NCBI RefSeq assembly: GCF_016862935.1
Contig: NZ_BONX01000048.1
Location: forward strand, 62,001 to 126,000
Direction: 5' to 3'
Origin: Plantactinospora mayteni
Lineage (GTDB): Bacteria; Actinomycetota; Actinomycetes; Mycobacteriales; Micromonosporaceae
DNA: 64,000 nucleotides
A program made the position numbers and the translations under genes. Below are positions 34,218-44,360 of this stretch, in pieces. Under the pieces are notes generated by a model, which searched no databases, was not told the origin of the DNA, and saw only the letters and a program-made list of their open reading frames with translations. Numbering within the stretch: the stretch's first letter is position 1; the number at the start of each line of letters is the position of its first letter.

Positions 34218-36530
34218 TCAGTTGGTGACCTTGATGATCGCCAGGTCCGAGATCAGGTGGTTCTCCAGCAGTAGTTCGATCTTGGTGCCGGTACCGGCGA
34301 CCTTGACCGAGTTCATCGGGTTCTGCGCCGACCAGTAGCGGTTCGGGTCCGAGTCGTTGAAGACCGTCACCGGGTTCAGCTTCGGCACCGTGGTCGCCAC
34401 GCCGTTCAGGTGGAACGTCTGGGCCGGCTTGGCGAACCGGCTGAACGTGGCGTCGTAGCTGCTCCGCCGGTTGGTGACGTTGCCGACCCCGGGAACGGTG
34501 ATCGGGCCCGGCCGGACGTCGACCGGCAGGTTCAGGCCGAAGCCCGGGTGCGCGATCGTGTCGTTGTCGCCGTACGCGTAGTTCACGTACCAGACCAGCA
34601 GACCCTGGTGGTTCTTGAACCGCTCCACGAAGTCCGGCTTGCTGTTCTGCCAACCGAAGTTGTAGGGACCGGTCTCCAGGGTCTTGTCGTAGCCGTAGTA
34701 GGTGCGGAACTCCGCGACGTAGAAGTGCGGAGCCAGCTCCGTCTGAGTGCCGGTGAACCGGGTGAAGCCGCGGGCGGTCCACGCCGGGTCGACCGTCTCG
34801 GCACCGTCGGTCCAGGCCGCCGCACCGTTGACGACCAGCGAGATGTTGTCCAGGAACGGACCCTCGAAGTGCACGCCGCCGTCCGTCTGGTAGCGGTAGC
34901 GGAACTGCACGGTCTGCCCGGCGTACGCCGACAGGTCGTAGGTCAGGTCGATCCACTCACCGCCGGTCGAGCCGTCGATGCCGGTCTCGGCGTCCTCGAT
35001 CAGCTCGTTCGGCAGCGGAGTCCAGGTCGAGCCGTTGTTCGTCGACACCTCCGCGTAGAGGTAGTCGAAGTCCTCCTCGATCTCGTACTGGGCCTTCGCC
35101 GTGATGGCGGCGGTGGTGGCCCCGCTGAGGTCGAGGGTCCGGGTCAGCGTGGTGTTGAGGTCGTCGGCACTGCCGCCCCACCACTCGTACTGGCCCGCGA
35201 ACGGTTTGTTGAACTCGGTGGTGGTCTCCTGGTCGGGCAGGTTCACCACGACCGCCTGGGCCAGCCCGTCGGTGTCGCCGGCGGCGCCCAGTGTGGCGAA
35301 CGTGGTGCCGCTGTCCCATTCGACTGTGGAATGGTTCAGCCAGCCCAGGTAGAGCTTCGACCACGGGTCGAAGTAACCCGGGGTCGAACCGATGTCCTGC
35401 TTGCCGTGGTTCAGCCACGAGCCGGACGCCATGGTGCTCCAGAAGCCGACGCCGTTGTCGCCGCCCTGGGTGTCGTAGAGGTCCGGCAGGCCGAGGTCGT
35501 GGCCGTACTCGTGGGCGAAGACGCCCAGACCGCCGTTCTCCGGCTCCGTGGTGTAGTCCCGGACCCAGAGGCCGGTGTCGCCGATCTGCACGCCACCGAG
35601 CTTGTTGAAGTCCGGCCCGGCGCTGCCCTGAAGGTCGGGGAAGGCGGCCCAGCGGTGCGACCAGATCGCGTCCGCGCCCTGGGCGCCGCCGCCGGCCTCC
35701 TCGCCCTCACCGGCGTGCACCGCCTGGAAGTGGTCGATGTAGCCGTCGGGCTCGTTGAAGTCGCCGTCACCGTCGTAGTCGTACCGGTCCCAGACGTCGA
35801 ACTGGGCCAGGTACTGCTTGATCTGCGCGCTGCTCTTGCCGGCGGCGACCTGGGACTCGTACCAGGACGTGGTGGTGTCCTTGACGAAGTTCCAGTAGCC
35901 GTCCCGCTCCGGGATGTTGTTGCTGCCGTAGCGGGCCTCGTTGAACGGGACCTTCACCCAGTCGCTGACGTCGCCGCCGACCGTGTAACGGCCACCCGAC
36001 TGCTTCAGGTAGAAGTCGGCCATCGACTCCTTGCCCTTGGCGTAGAACAGGTCGAGGTACGACTGGCGGCTGAAGTCCGACTTCCAGATGGTGCTGTTGT
36101 CGTCGGTCGCGCCGCCGTCGTAGGTCCGGTCGGGCTGGCGGATCTGGTTGCGCAGCGGACCGTCGGTACCGCCGGTACGCGGGTCCTTCTGGTTGCCGAA
36201 CTCGACCAGGATCGAGAAGATCGGATCGGTCTTCGGGGGTTGCTGGTACTCGACGAACCGGTCGGCCTTGATCTGGATGACCTTCGAACCGTTCCGGGTC
36301 TGCAGCTTCGCCTTGCCCGAGAGAAGGGCGGCGATTGCCTCCTGCCGGACCTGCTGCTGCTGTTCGGCGAGCGGGTCGGACAGGTTGTCGGCGCGGTGGG
36401 CCGCACCCTGGGGTTCCCGGTCCACGGGAGCTGGCGCCGACGGAGCGGCGTAGGCCGGCACGGCGACCGCGCTGGCGGCCAACAGCGCGACCGTGGCACC
36501 CGCCAGACCCGCTGTGACTCGTCTCCTCAA
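34218..36530 (-). CDS. Secreted M6 (immune inhibitor A-type) metalloprotease
   Basis: Exported zinc protease of 770 aa, similar to Bacillus immune inhibitor A. A Sec signal peptide of about 28 residues (RRR, then an Ala/Val helix ending AYA) precedes a propeptide rich in Gln. The zinc site is complete in AHEYGHDLGLPDLYD (HExxHx8D) near residue 345. After the catalytic domain come beta-rich domains typical of InhA, including the calcium-loop-like DYDGDGDFNEPDGY. The start is TTG at 36530, supported by AGGAGG upstream. It is probably used for extracellular protein degradation. Confidence 0.92.
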   Translation of the reverse strand: MRRRVTAGLAGATVALLAASAVAVPAYAAPSAPAPVDREPQGAAHRADNLSDPLAEQQQQVRQEAIAALLSGKAKLQTRNGSKVIQIKADRFVEYQQPPKTDPIFSILVEFGNQKDPRTGGTDGPLRNQIRQPDRTYDGGATDDNSTIWKSDFSRQSYLDLFYAKGKESMADFYLKQSGGRYTVGGDVSDWVKVPFNEARYGSNNIPERDGYWNFVKDTTTSWYESQVAAGKSSAQIKQYLAQFDVWDRYDYDGDGDFNEPDGYIDHFQAVHAGEGEEAGGGAQGADAIWSHRWAAFPDLQGSAGPDFNKLGGVQIGDTGLWVRDYTTEPENGGLGVFAHEYGHDLGLPDLYDTQGGDNGVGFWSTMASGSWLNHGKQDIGSTPGYFDPWSKLYLGWLNHSTVEWDSGTTFATLGAAGDTDGLAQAVVVNLPDQETTTEFNKPFAGQYEWWGGSADDLNTTLTRTLDLSGATTAAITAKAQYEIEEDFDYLYAEVSTNNGSTWTPLPNELIEDAETGIDGSTGGEWIDLTYDLSAYAGQTVQFRYRYQTDGGVHFEGPFLDNISLVVNGAAAWTDGAETVDPAWTARGFTRFTGTQTELAPHFYVAEFRTYYGYDKTLETGPYNFGWQNSKPDFVERFKNHQGLLVWYVNYAYGDNDTIAHPGFGLNLPVDVRPGPITVPGVGNVTNRRSSYDATFSRFAKPAQTFHLNGVATTVPKLNPVTVFNDSDPNRYWSAQNPMNSVKVAGTGTKIELLLENHLISDLAIIKVTN

Positions 36531-36539
36531 AGGTCCTCC

Positions 36540-36910
36540 TCCTTTGTGGAAGTGTTACAGGACAGGCCGGCTCTTGGCGGGCACTGTCATCAGAAGCGTC
36601 CACCACCCTTGCAGATCGATGGGAGGCTGTCACGGGTCGAAAACCGCTCGTCCGGGTGATCCGATCTACGTCTAATCAGGGCGAAAGCGTTCTAACGGTT
36701 GCCTATTTTCGCGCATTGGAATGTCACGATTCGGCTACGGCCGGAACCACGCTGGTTCCCCCACGTCTGCCGGCCCGTCGTGGTGTAACAGGACCGGGGT
36801 ACGCCCCTGCGGAAACGGCACCCGCAGCTCGGGCGCGACGTCGGCCCGTACCCCGAACAACCCGACCCGCACCAGCCCTGACCCGGCCCCTGACCTGCCG
36901 CTGGAGACGG
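36540..36910 (-). promoter_or_regulatory. Long gap upstream of the metalloprotease, AT-rich promoter region
   Basis: No gene is apparent between the metalloprotease start and the acs terminator. The stretch 36668-36735 is clearly AT-richer than its surroundings and probably holds the minus-strand promoter for the metalloprotease; I cannot fix -35 and -10 elements. The rest has no recognisable structure. Confidence 0.35.
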
Positions 36911-36943
36911 CGATGGGCGGGCCCAGGTCGGGCCCGCCCATCG
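36911..36943 (-). terminator. Hairpin terminator after acs
   Basis: Arms 36911-36924 and 36930-36943 pair perfectly over 14 bases around AGGTC. It lies about 120 bases downstream of the acs stop on the minus strand. Confidence 0.75.
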
Positions 36944-37060
36944 TGCGGATTCACTGATCCGACCGGGTCGGCCACCACCGGTGCCGGGCGGGGCGTCGCC
37001 GTCGTCCGAGCCGGCTGTCACCACCGCCCGGGCCGGCTGCCGTCCCTGGCCGGCGGCGGC

Positions 37061-39025
<1,965 letters not shown>

Positions 39026-39170
39026 GGTGGGTGGCTCCTCAGGCATCGCGTCAGTGTCGTTCGGTAGGAGGTTAATCGGGCCTGGTAGCCGGGGCGAGGG
39101 GTGCACACCACTCACGCGGCCAGACGCGCCGAATGGCCGCGTTCCGGCGCTCGCCGGTCACGGCGTGTTC

Positions 39171-39357
39171 CGCCGCCGACGGTTGGCGCCGGTCCGCCGC
39201 CGACGGTGAGCGCTGGTCCGCCGCCGACGGTGAGCGCGGGTTCCGGTGCTCGGCGCTGGTCTGCGGCCGATGGTGGGCGCCGGTCTGCGGCCGATGGTGG
39301 GCGCCGGGCCGCCGCCGATGGTGGGGGCGCCGGTTCCGGTGCTCGGCGCTGGTCCGC
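39171..39357 (+). repeat. 24-bp minisatellite upstream of the Fic-like gene
   Basis: Five or more units of about 24 bp related to GTGGGCGCCGGTCTGCGGCCGATG, interrupted twice by a GGTTCCGGTGCTCGGCGCTGG block. They lie between the acs start and ATG 39383. The frame through them is open on both strands, which explains long spurious ORFs here. There are no spacers, so it is not a CRISPR array. Confidence 0.75.
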
Positions 39358-39382
39358 CCTGGCCGGCAACTACGGTGACAGC

Positions 39383-40252
39383 ATGGCCACCGACCCGCTC
39401 GCCCCGCTGCTGGAACTCGCCGACGTCGCGCCAGCGGTCGAGCGGGCCCGCGAGCGGGTCGACCAGGCGCTGCGGCACCGCGCGTTGCGCCGGCACGGCG
39501 GCCAGGTCGCGGCCGAGGTCAGCCTGCGGTCCGCGGTGGCCAGCTCCGCCCTTGAGGGGTACGCCCACGAGCGCGAGACGGTCCGCGCCGGGACCGTGAC
39601 CGATCCGGTACCGCAAGGCGCCCTCCGGGTCGCCGGTGCGCTGCCCGGACTGGCCGACCTGTGGCCGAAGGCGCCCCGCCAGGTGCTCGCCCGGCTGCAC
39701 ACCCTGGCCGCCAGGGGAGCGGTGCCGGAGGAGGCGCTCGGTCGACCGGTACCGGATCATGGCCCCGGCCCGGCTGCCGGAGCGTCGGTCGGGCCGGACG
39801 CGCTCGGCGCCCGGCTGGACGGGTTGGCCCGGCTGGTCGCCGGTGGGACGTCGGTGTCGCCGGTGGTGCTGGCTGCCGTCGTACACGGGGAACTGCTGGC
39901 GCTGCGACCCTTCGCCGGCCCGTCCGGGGTGGTCGCCCGGGCCGCCGCCCGGCTCACCCTGCTCGCCACCGGATTCGACCCGCGCGGCCTGATCGCGGTC
40001 GACCTCGGTCACCTGGAACGCGAGCCGGAGTACGTCGGCGCGGCCGGCGCCTTCGCCACCGGTACGCCGGACGGGCTCCGCTCCTGGCTCCGGCACTACG
40101 CGACGGCGGTGGAGGTCGGCGCGGAGCGGCTGACCGAGATCGGCGACGAGGTACTGGCGAATCCGGCACCCTCCGGCCCGACGCCTGACGGGGCGACGGC
40201 TGCCGGTTCGAGCCAGGGCGCACGGGGACCGATCGACCCCGGTCCTGCCTGA
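39383..40252 (+). CDS. Fic-like protein with degenerate active site
   Basis: Mostly helical protein of 289 aa conserved beside acs and the HAD gene in actinobacteria, at the position of M. tuberculosis Rv3662c. Around residue 180 the segment ELLALRPFAGPSGVVARAA aligns with the Fic motif HPFxxGNGRxxR. The catalytic His is Arg, and Gly, Asn and Arg of the anion-binding part are also changed. AMP transfer is therefore unlikely. The upstream ORF extension to 39101 is minisatellite. The stop lies within the 40247-40276 hairpin. Confidence 0.75.
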   Translation: MATDPLAPLLELADVAPAVERARERVDQALRHRALRRHGGQVAAEVSLRSAVASSALEGYAHERETVRAGTVTDPVPQGALRVAGALPGLADLWPKAPRQVLARLHTLAARGAVPEEALGRPVPDHGPGPAAGASVGPDALGARLDGLARLVAGGTSVSPVVLAAVVHGELLALRPFAGPSGVVARAAARLTLLATGFDPRGLIAVDLGHLEREPEYVGAAGAFATGTPDGLRSWLRHYATAVEVGAERLTEIGDEVLANPAPSGPTPDGATAAGSSQGARGPIDPGPA

Positions 40253-40293
40253 TTCAGGCTCGTGCCTGAATCAGGCTCCTTCCTGAAGCAGGC
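40247..40293. terminator. Tripled 17-bp palindromic repeat forming a terminator hairpin
   Basis: GCCTGATTCAGGC (40247-40259) and GCCTGAATCAGGC (40264-40276) are exact reverse complements around TCGT, and each is itself a near-perfect palindrome. A third copy, TCCTGAAGCAGGC, begins at 40281, keeping the 17-base period. The structure overlaps the Fic-like stop codon and lies between convergent genes. A terminator is the simplest reading; an operator array is possible. Confidence 0.65.
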
Positions 40294-40308
40294 GTTGGTG
40301 GCGCGGCG

Positions 40309-41109
40309 TCAGGCGGTGGTGGCGCGGGCCCGGCGGTGCCGGCCGTACCAGGCGATGCCGATGGCGACCCCGACGCCGACCCCGATGGCCGCCGCCGCGA
40401 CCGGCACGGCGGGACGCTCCCGGAGCCGGCGACCGAGCGGCACCGGGTGCCGGAACTCCAGCACCGGCCAGCCGTTCTCCACGGCGAGCTTGCGCAGCGC
40501 CCGATCCGGGTTGACCGCGCTCGGATGGCCGACACACTCCAGCAGTGGGCGGTCGCTGACCGAGTCGGAGTAGGCGTACGACGCGGCGAGGTCGTAGCCG
40601 CGCTCCGTGGCCAGCTCGCCGACCGCGTCGACCTTGCTGGGCCCGGCCGCGTAGAACTCCACCTCGCCGCTGTACCGCCCGTCCACCACCGTCATCCGGG
40701 TGGCGATCACGTCGGCGACGCCGAGGAGTTCCCCGATCGGCCGGACCATCTCCTCGCCGGAGGCGGAGACGAGTACGACATCCCGGCCGGCCGCCTGGTG
40801 TTCCTCGATCAGGGCGGCGGCCTCGGCGTACACGTAGGGGTTGATCAGCTCGTGCAGTGTCTCGGCGACGATCTGCCGGACCTGCTCCACCGGCCAGCCC
40901 TTGCACAGGGTCGCCAGATAGTCGCGGGTACGTGCCATCGTCTGCTCGTCGGTGCCGCCCAGCCGGAACATGAGCTGGGCGTACGCGGACTTGACCACGT
41001 CACGGCGTGTGATCAGCCCGTCCCGGTAGAACGGCCGACCGAACGCCAAGGCGCTCGACTTGGCGATGACGGTCTTGTCCAGATCGAAGAAAGCGGCGCT
41101 TCGGCCCAC
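40309..41109 (-). CDS. HAD-IB family hydrolase (SerB-like)
   Basis: Haloacid dehalogenase superfamily phosphatase of 266 aa, equivalent by position and type to M. tuberculosis Rv3661. Motif I is FFDLDKTVIAKSS with the nucleophile aspartate, motif II is VVLVSASGEEM, and motif IV is YAYSDSVSDRPLLE. A transmembrane helix follows at about residues 240-260, so the enzyme is anchored to the membrane, unlike true SerB. Substrate is unknown; serine phosphate or a phospholipid head group are guesses. The 6C RNA gene lies directly on its 5' side, reading away. Confidence 0.9.
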   Translation of the reverse strand: MGRSAAFFDLDKTVIAKSSALAFGRPFYRDGLITRRDVVKSAYAQLMFRLGGTDEQTMARTRDYLATLCKGWPVEQVRQIVAETLHELINPYVYAEAAALIEEHQAAGRDVVLVSASGEEMVRPIGELLGVADVIATRMTVVDGRYSGEVEFYAAGPSKVDAVGELATERGYDLAASYAYSDSVSDRPLLECVGHPSAVNPDRALRKLAVENGWPVLEFRHPVPLGRRLRERPAVPVAAAAIGVGVGVAIGIAWYGRHRRARATTA

Positions 41110-41296
41110 GGCGCGAAAGTCTATCCGGATGGTCTATGGTCAGCGGGTGCGCGGGGTCACCTTTGGCACCTGCCGACCGGTTACCCCCTGATCGGCCGAT
41201 CAGCCCCAGGGTGATCACGGTCACAGCTCGGGGGCGGACTTTCGCAGGGAGTGGAAGTTAACGCCACTCGACGTATACGGGTCGACTCAGGCATGC

Positions 41297-41324
41297 TTGT
41301 AGTTACGACACACTTTCATATCCT
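41297..41324 (+). promoter_or_regulatory. Candidate promoter of the 6C RNA
   Basis: TTGTAG (41297-41302), 16 bases, TATCCT (41319-41324). The predicted start of transcription near 41331 is directly before the first hairpin. The stretch is AT-rich compared with its flanks. Confidence 0.5.
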
Positions 41325-41330
41325 CTGTGC

Positions 41331-41444
41331 TCGGTAGACCTCGGCGGTCGCACCCCCCGTGACCGCCGAGCGGGTTCGGCTCGACCCCCCCGGAGCCGAA
41401 CCCCAGACGACCCCCGTCTCCCCCCGACGGGGGTCGTCGCTTTT
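41331..41444 (+). ncRNA. 6C small RNA
   Basis: Three consecutive perfect hairpins, each with a loop containing at least six cytosines. Hairpin 1: 41340-41349 with 41361-41370, loop holding C6. Hairpin 2: 41372-41382 with 41393-41403, loop holding C7. Hairpin 3: 41406-41418 with 41426-41438, loop T plus C6, followed by GCTTTT, a terminator. C-rich hairpin loops define the actinobacterial 6C RNA. In M. tuberculosis the same RNA (B11/6C) lies between Rv3660c (ssd) and Rv3661 (the HAD gene), matching this position. It is known there as a regulator that pairs through the C loops with G-rich targets. Exact 5' end is an estimate. Confidence 0.88.
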
Positions 41445-41596
41445 CGCGGTGAAGCGCATTCACGCTGGTCACGGCCGTTCAGCGGCCTCGGGTACGCGGG
41501 TCCGGCTGCCGACGTCTTCCGGACGACGTGCGTCGGGTTGCGGCGCCCGTCGGGTGGGAGGCCGGCGGCGGTACGGGTCGAGAGCGGATGCCGTTA

Positions 41597-41809
41597 CTAC
41601 TCAGTTGATCCTCGGTCGGTACTCAACCGAGGGATGCTCATACTCGGCACGTCAACTTGCGAAAGCTGGCGAGGTGACATGCCGGGCCGGGCTCCTAGGG
41701 CAGGGGAGTGGGCCGGCGTCAGGACTACGTCGAGCGCAAACGTCAGCCGGGTCAGCGTGGCGTCCACGCTCAGGACCCAGGAGTCCTCCAGGATGATGTT
41801 CGGTCTCAC
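41597..41809 (-). pseudogene. Truncated small gene, probable remnant
   Basis: The GTG at 41809 overlaps the stop of the upstream minus-strand gene (GTGA). The first 40 codons read convincingly (PNIILEDSWVLSVDATLTR and following residues), in the style of a small conserved actinobacterial hypothetical protein that is usually longer. After about residue 43 the sequence loses that character and ends at 70 aa. Truncation or frameshift is likely. The coupled start argues that a complete two-gene unit existed earlier. Confidence 0.4.
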
Positions 41810-42426
41810 GTCACGCCACGCCGCGAACGGACGAGGTCTGCGTAGCCCTCGCCGGCGACCCCGCAGTTGACCCACTGCCCGGGCACTGCGTCGGCGAGCG
41901 TTTCCGCCTGTGTGATCGCCGTCTCTGGGTCGGGCACCAGAGCGAGTTCGCGGCCCTCTCCGACGTACTGCTCCTCCGCTGGGTCGAGCGGCAGCAGATT
42001 TGCCAGGTCGCGGACGCTCTCGTCGTCGGGGTCTCTTCCTAGGTGTACAGCAACTCGGTACTGGCCGCCCCGTGGGTCTACGGAAACCCAGCGGATCGCG
42101 GGTTCGCCCGCGACATCGACTGGACCAAGGAACTGCTCGATCCCTTTGCCTCGCCGCAATGCCCCGACGGCGAACGACCGTGTCAAGTACCGCATCAACC
42201 GAGGGTAGCCCTGCTTCTGGTTCGCTAGGGACCACGGCTCGGATGGCCCGCCGAGCTCACCGAGGGTTCGCTCACCGTCGGGATCCGCTAGCGCACGCTG
42301 GGTGGATACCCCCAGTTCGCCCACCATGACCAGGGCCATGAACCGTCGGTACGACAGGCCGGGTGCGGGCCGCAGGATCTGGTCGCCGGCGCGCTCCGGA
42401 CGGGCGACCAGCGTGTGCAGTTTCAT
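41806..42426 (-). CDS. Hypothetical protein
   Basis: Soluble protein of 206 aa with no signal peptide or membrane helix. It begins KLHTLVARPERAGDQ and has a polar, mixed alpha/beta composition; I recognise no family. An upstream TTG (42447) is in frame. ATG 42426 is taken as the start, but no good Shine-Dalgarno is visible for either. It lies in the accessory stretch between the 6C RNA and ssd and is followed by a truncated gene whose start overlaps its stop. Confidence 0.6.
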   Translation of the reverse strand: MKLHTLVARPERAGDQILRPAPGLSYRRFMALVMVGELGVSTQRALADPDGERTLGELGGPSEPWSLANQKQGYPRLMRYLTRSFAVGALRRGKGIEQFLGPVDVAGEPAIRWVSVDPRGGQYRVAVHLGRDPDDESVRDLANLLPLDPAEEQYVGEGRELALVPDPETAITQAETLADAVPGQWVNCGVAGEGYADLVRSRRGVT

Positions 42427-42563
42427 GCCGAGGTTTTCGTGACGCAAGCTCCGGCGTCGAATCCAGTCATCGTCCAGTCGCGCTTGGCAATGTTTTCCTC
42501 CTGGTACCAGCGCCGCATCGACGGGCTTGGCTCCGCAGCGGCCACAGTGGAGGGAGACTCGAG

Positions 42564-43340
42564 GTGAGAGCCAGATTGTTGCGCGGCGTTGCCGTGGTGG
42601 TGCTGGCGGTGGTGGTGGCCTTGCCTGGAACGGCCACCCCGGTACGGGCGACCGGCGCCGACTCGATCAAGAAGGTCGGTGAGATCGCCTTCAACCTGTT
42701 CCTGGAGGCGCGCAGCGGCAACCTGACCGAGCAGCAGATCATCCAGGCGCTACAGCAGTTCGTCGCGGTGGTCGGCGAGGCCCAGAACGAGATCCTCACG
42801 CATCTCGACGCGGTCGCCGCGGCGCCATGGGTTGGCGCCGCCCAGCACGCGATCCTGGAGATACCCTCACTGCCCCATCTCGGCGAGGACCCGTTGCAGG
42901 ACTACGCCCTCGAGGTCGCGCTGCACGCGCGCCAGGCCAAGAGCGTCTTCAATGCGGTCCAGTCCGACTCCGAAGCAGACCACCTCGGCTTCGCCATCTA
43001 CTCGCTCTACGCGGTCGGGCTCGAAGCGCGGGTCGCGGCCGGGATCGGCACCAGCACGTACCTGCCGGACTACCGGGCGGCGATGCAGGCGATCGTCAAC
43101 CGGCTGGAGCCGAGGTGTGTCCCGAGCGAGGGGGACATGGACTGGCACCCGTCCATCTACCACGTGGTGTACACGTGCTCGACGCCGCGCGGCCCCCGCA
43201 CCTTCCAGGACTACCAGGTCGACGGCGACTGGCGGGAAGGGCCGTGGACCGAGGCGACGCTCAAGACCGCCGCCGGCGCCGGCACGAGCTGGGTGCTGGC
43301 CCGGGACACCCTGCAGCGGATGAACGACGGAGGGATGTGA
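42564..43340 (+). CDS. Secreted helical protein of unknown function (paralogue A)
   Basis: 258-aa protein with a clear Sec signal peptide (RARLLRG, a Val/Ala helix, cleavage near PVRA) and no membrane anchor. The mature part is largely helical; an early block reads EQQIIQALQQFVAVVGEAQN and ends near AAQHAILE. Two cysteines (RCVPS, YTCST) lie late in the chain and may pair. GTG 42564 is chosen because GGAGGGAG precedes it and the signal peptide begins there. The next gene, three bases downstream, encodes a related protein. No domain is recognised. Confidence 0.72.
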   Translation: MRARLLRGVAVVVLAVVVALPGTATPVRATGADSIKKVGEIAFNLFLEARSGNLTEQQIIQALQQFVAVVGEAQNEILTHLDAVAAAPWVGAAQHAILEIPSLPHLGEDPLQDYALEVALHARQAKSVFNAVQSDSEADHLGFAIYSLYAVGLEARVAAGIGTSTYLPDYRAAMQAIVNRLEPRCVPSEGDMDWHPSIYHVVYTCSTPRGPRTFQDYQVDGDWREGPWTEATLKTAAGAGTSWVLARDTLQRMNDGGM

Positions 43341-43342
43341 CT

Positions 43343-44215
43343 ATGCGAGCCAGACTGAAGAACACGGCGATCCGAGGGTTGGTCGCCACGGTGGTGGCCA
43401 CCGGGGTCGCGGTGCCGGCCGCGCCGCGTTCGGCGCGGGCGGTGGACCCGGGGACGATCATCCAGGTGGCTCAGTTCGCCTACGCCGCGTACTCCCTCTA
43501 CAACGACTCGAAGAGCGGCGGTCTGACCCTGGACCAGGCGGTCACCCTGATGATTAGCGAGGTTCGCCGGTCCGAGCAGGCGATCAAGAATCACATGGAC
43601 GCGCTGACCGTCGCCGAGGTCCGGGGCTGCACCGAGCACGCCATGCTGGAGTTCGTCGAGAGCCAGGACTTCTCGCTGAGCCTCAAGCAGCGGTTCGCGC
43701 AGGACGCCACGGCCTGCGTCACGGCCATAAACGTCCGGTACGACGTGGTCGGGCAGAACTTCAACTTCGGGGCCATGCGCGACCTCGGCGTCCTGCTCAC
43801 CACGCTGGGACCCGTCGCGTTGGCGGCGCGGGCGCAGGCCAGACTGCAGACCGCGCAACTGGAGGAGTACCTGATCGCCGCCTTCACCAAGATGCAGGCC
43901 ACGTTCCAGGTGGGGTGCGACGGGTATTTCGACCGCTTCTACCTGCCGATTCCGAACGAGGAGGAGGTGTGGCAGGTCTACCCCGAGCTGTTCATCCCCG
44001 GTCATTTCCAGTGCACGGAACACGGCGGTGGCCCCATGGCGAGCCGGCATGAGTACGCGCTGTGGCGCTGGGGAGCGTTCGCCGGGTACCCGGATCCGGC
44101 CAACCCTGGTCGGATGCTGAGCTACTACCCGCACTACCAGGCGCTTCGCGACGAACTCGCGCAGAGATCACTGTCCGGGATCCTCGCGGCGGCCCTGGCG
44201 GAACTTCGGTCCTAG
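43343..44215 (+). CDS. Secreted helical protein of unknown function (paralogue B)
   Basis: 290-aa exported protein with a signal peptide (N-terminal RARLKN, hydrophobic run, AxA-type site near SARA). It aligns by eye with the preceding protein: both start with a short helix, then Gly-Asn/Gly-Gly-Leu-Thr and a helix of Gln/Val/Ile pattern, then AIKNHMDAL versus EILTHLDAV and CTEHAMLEF versus AAQHAILEI. Four cysteines suggest disulfides. Start ATG 43343 lies three bases after the stop of paralogue A, with GGAGGG upstream. They probably act as a pair, but nothing indicates what they bind. Confidence 0.75.
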   Translation: MRARLKNTAIRGLVATVVATGVAVPAAPRSARAVDPGTIIQVAQFAYAAYSLYNDSKSGGLTLDQAVTLMISEVRRSEQAIKNHMDALTVAEVRGCTEHAMLEFVESQDFSLSLKQRFAQDATACVTAINVRYDVVGQNFNFGAMRDLGVLLTTLGPVALAARAQARLQTAQLEEYLIAAFTKMQATFQVGCDGYFDRFYLPIPNEEEVWQVYPELFIPGHFQCTEHGGGPMASRHEYALWRWGAFAGYPDPANPGRMLSYYPHYQALRDELAQRSLSGILAAALAELRS

Positions 44216-44278
44216 GCGCCGTTCCCAGCCGTTCCCAGCGCTCCCAGCCGCCCGGAGCCGTATGCAGCGGTCTCCAGT

Positions 44279-44341
44279 AGCCCCAGCCCGGCATGCTGGG
44301 GCTGGCTGCGGGCCTCCCCGTGCCGCGTGCGGGGAGGCCCG
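44279..44341. terminator. Two successive terminator hairpins
   Basis: A 9-base stem at 44279-44287 with 44295-44303, and an 11-base stem at 44309-44319 with 44331-44341. Both lie between the convergent paralogue B and VOC genes, and they can serve both directions. Confidence 0.7.
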
Positions 44342-44360
44342 TGGTCGCTACCCGCCGCGG

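Noticed and set aside
39171-39357. Possible CRISPR array
   Set aside because: Units are contiguous without unique spacers of constant length, and no cas gene is present.
41597-42235. A 212-codon minus-strand ORF in the frame of the truncated gene
   Set aside because: Only its last 70 codons look coding; the upstream part is a shadow of the 41806-42426 gene.
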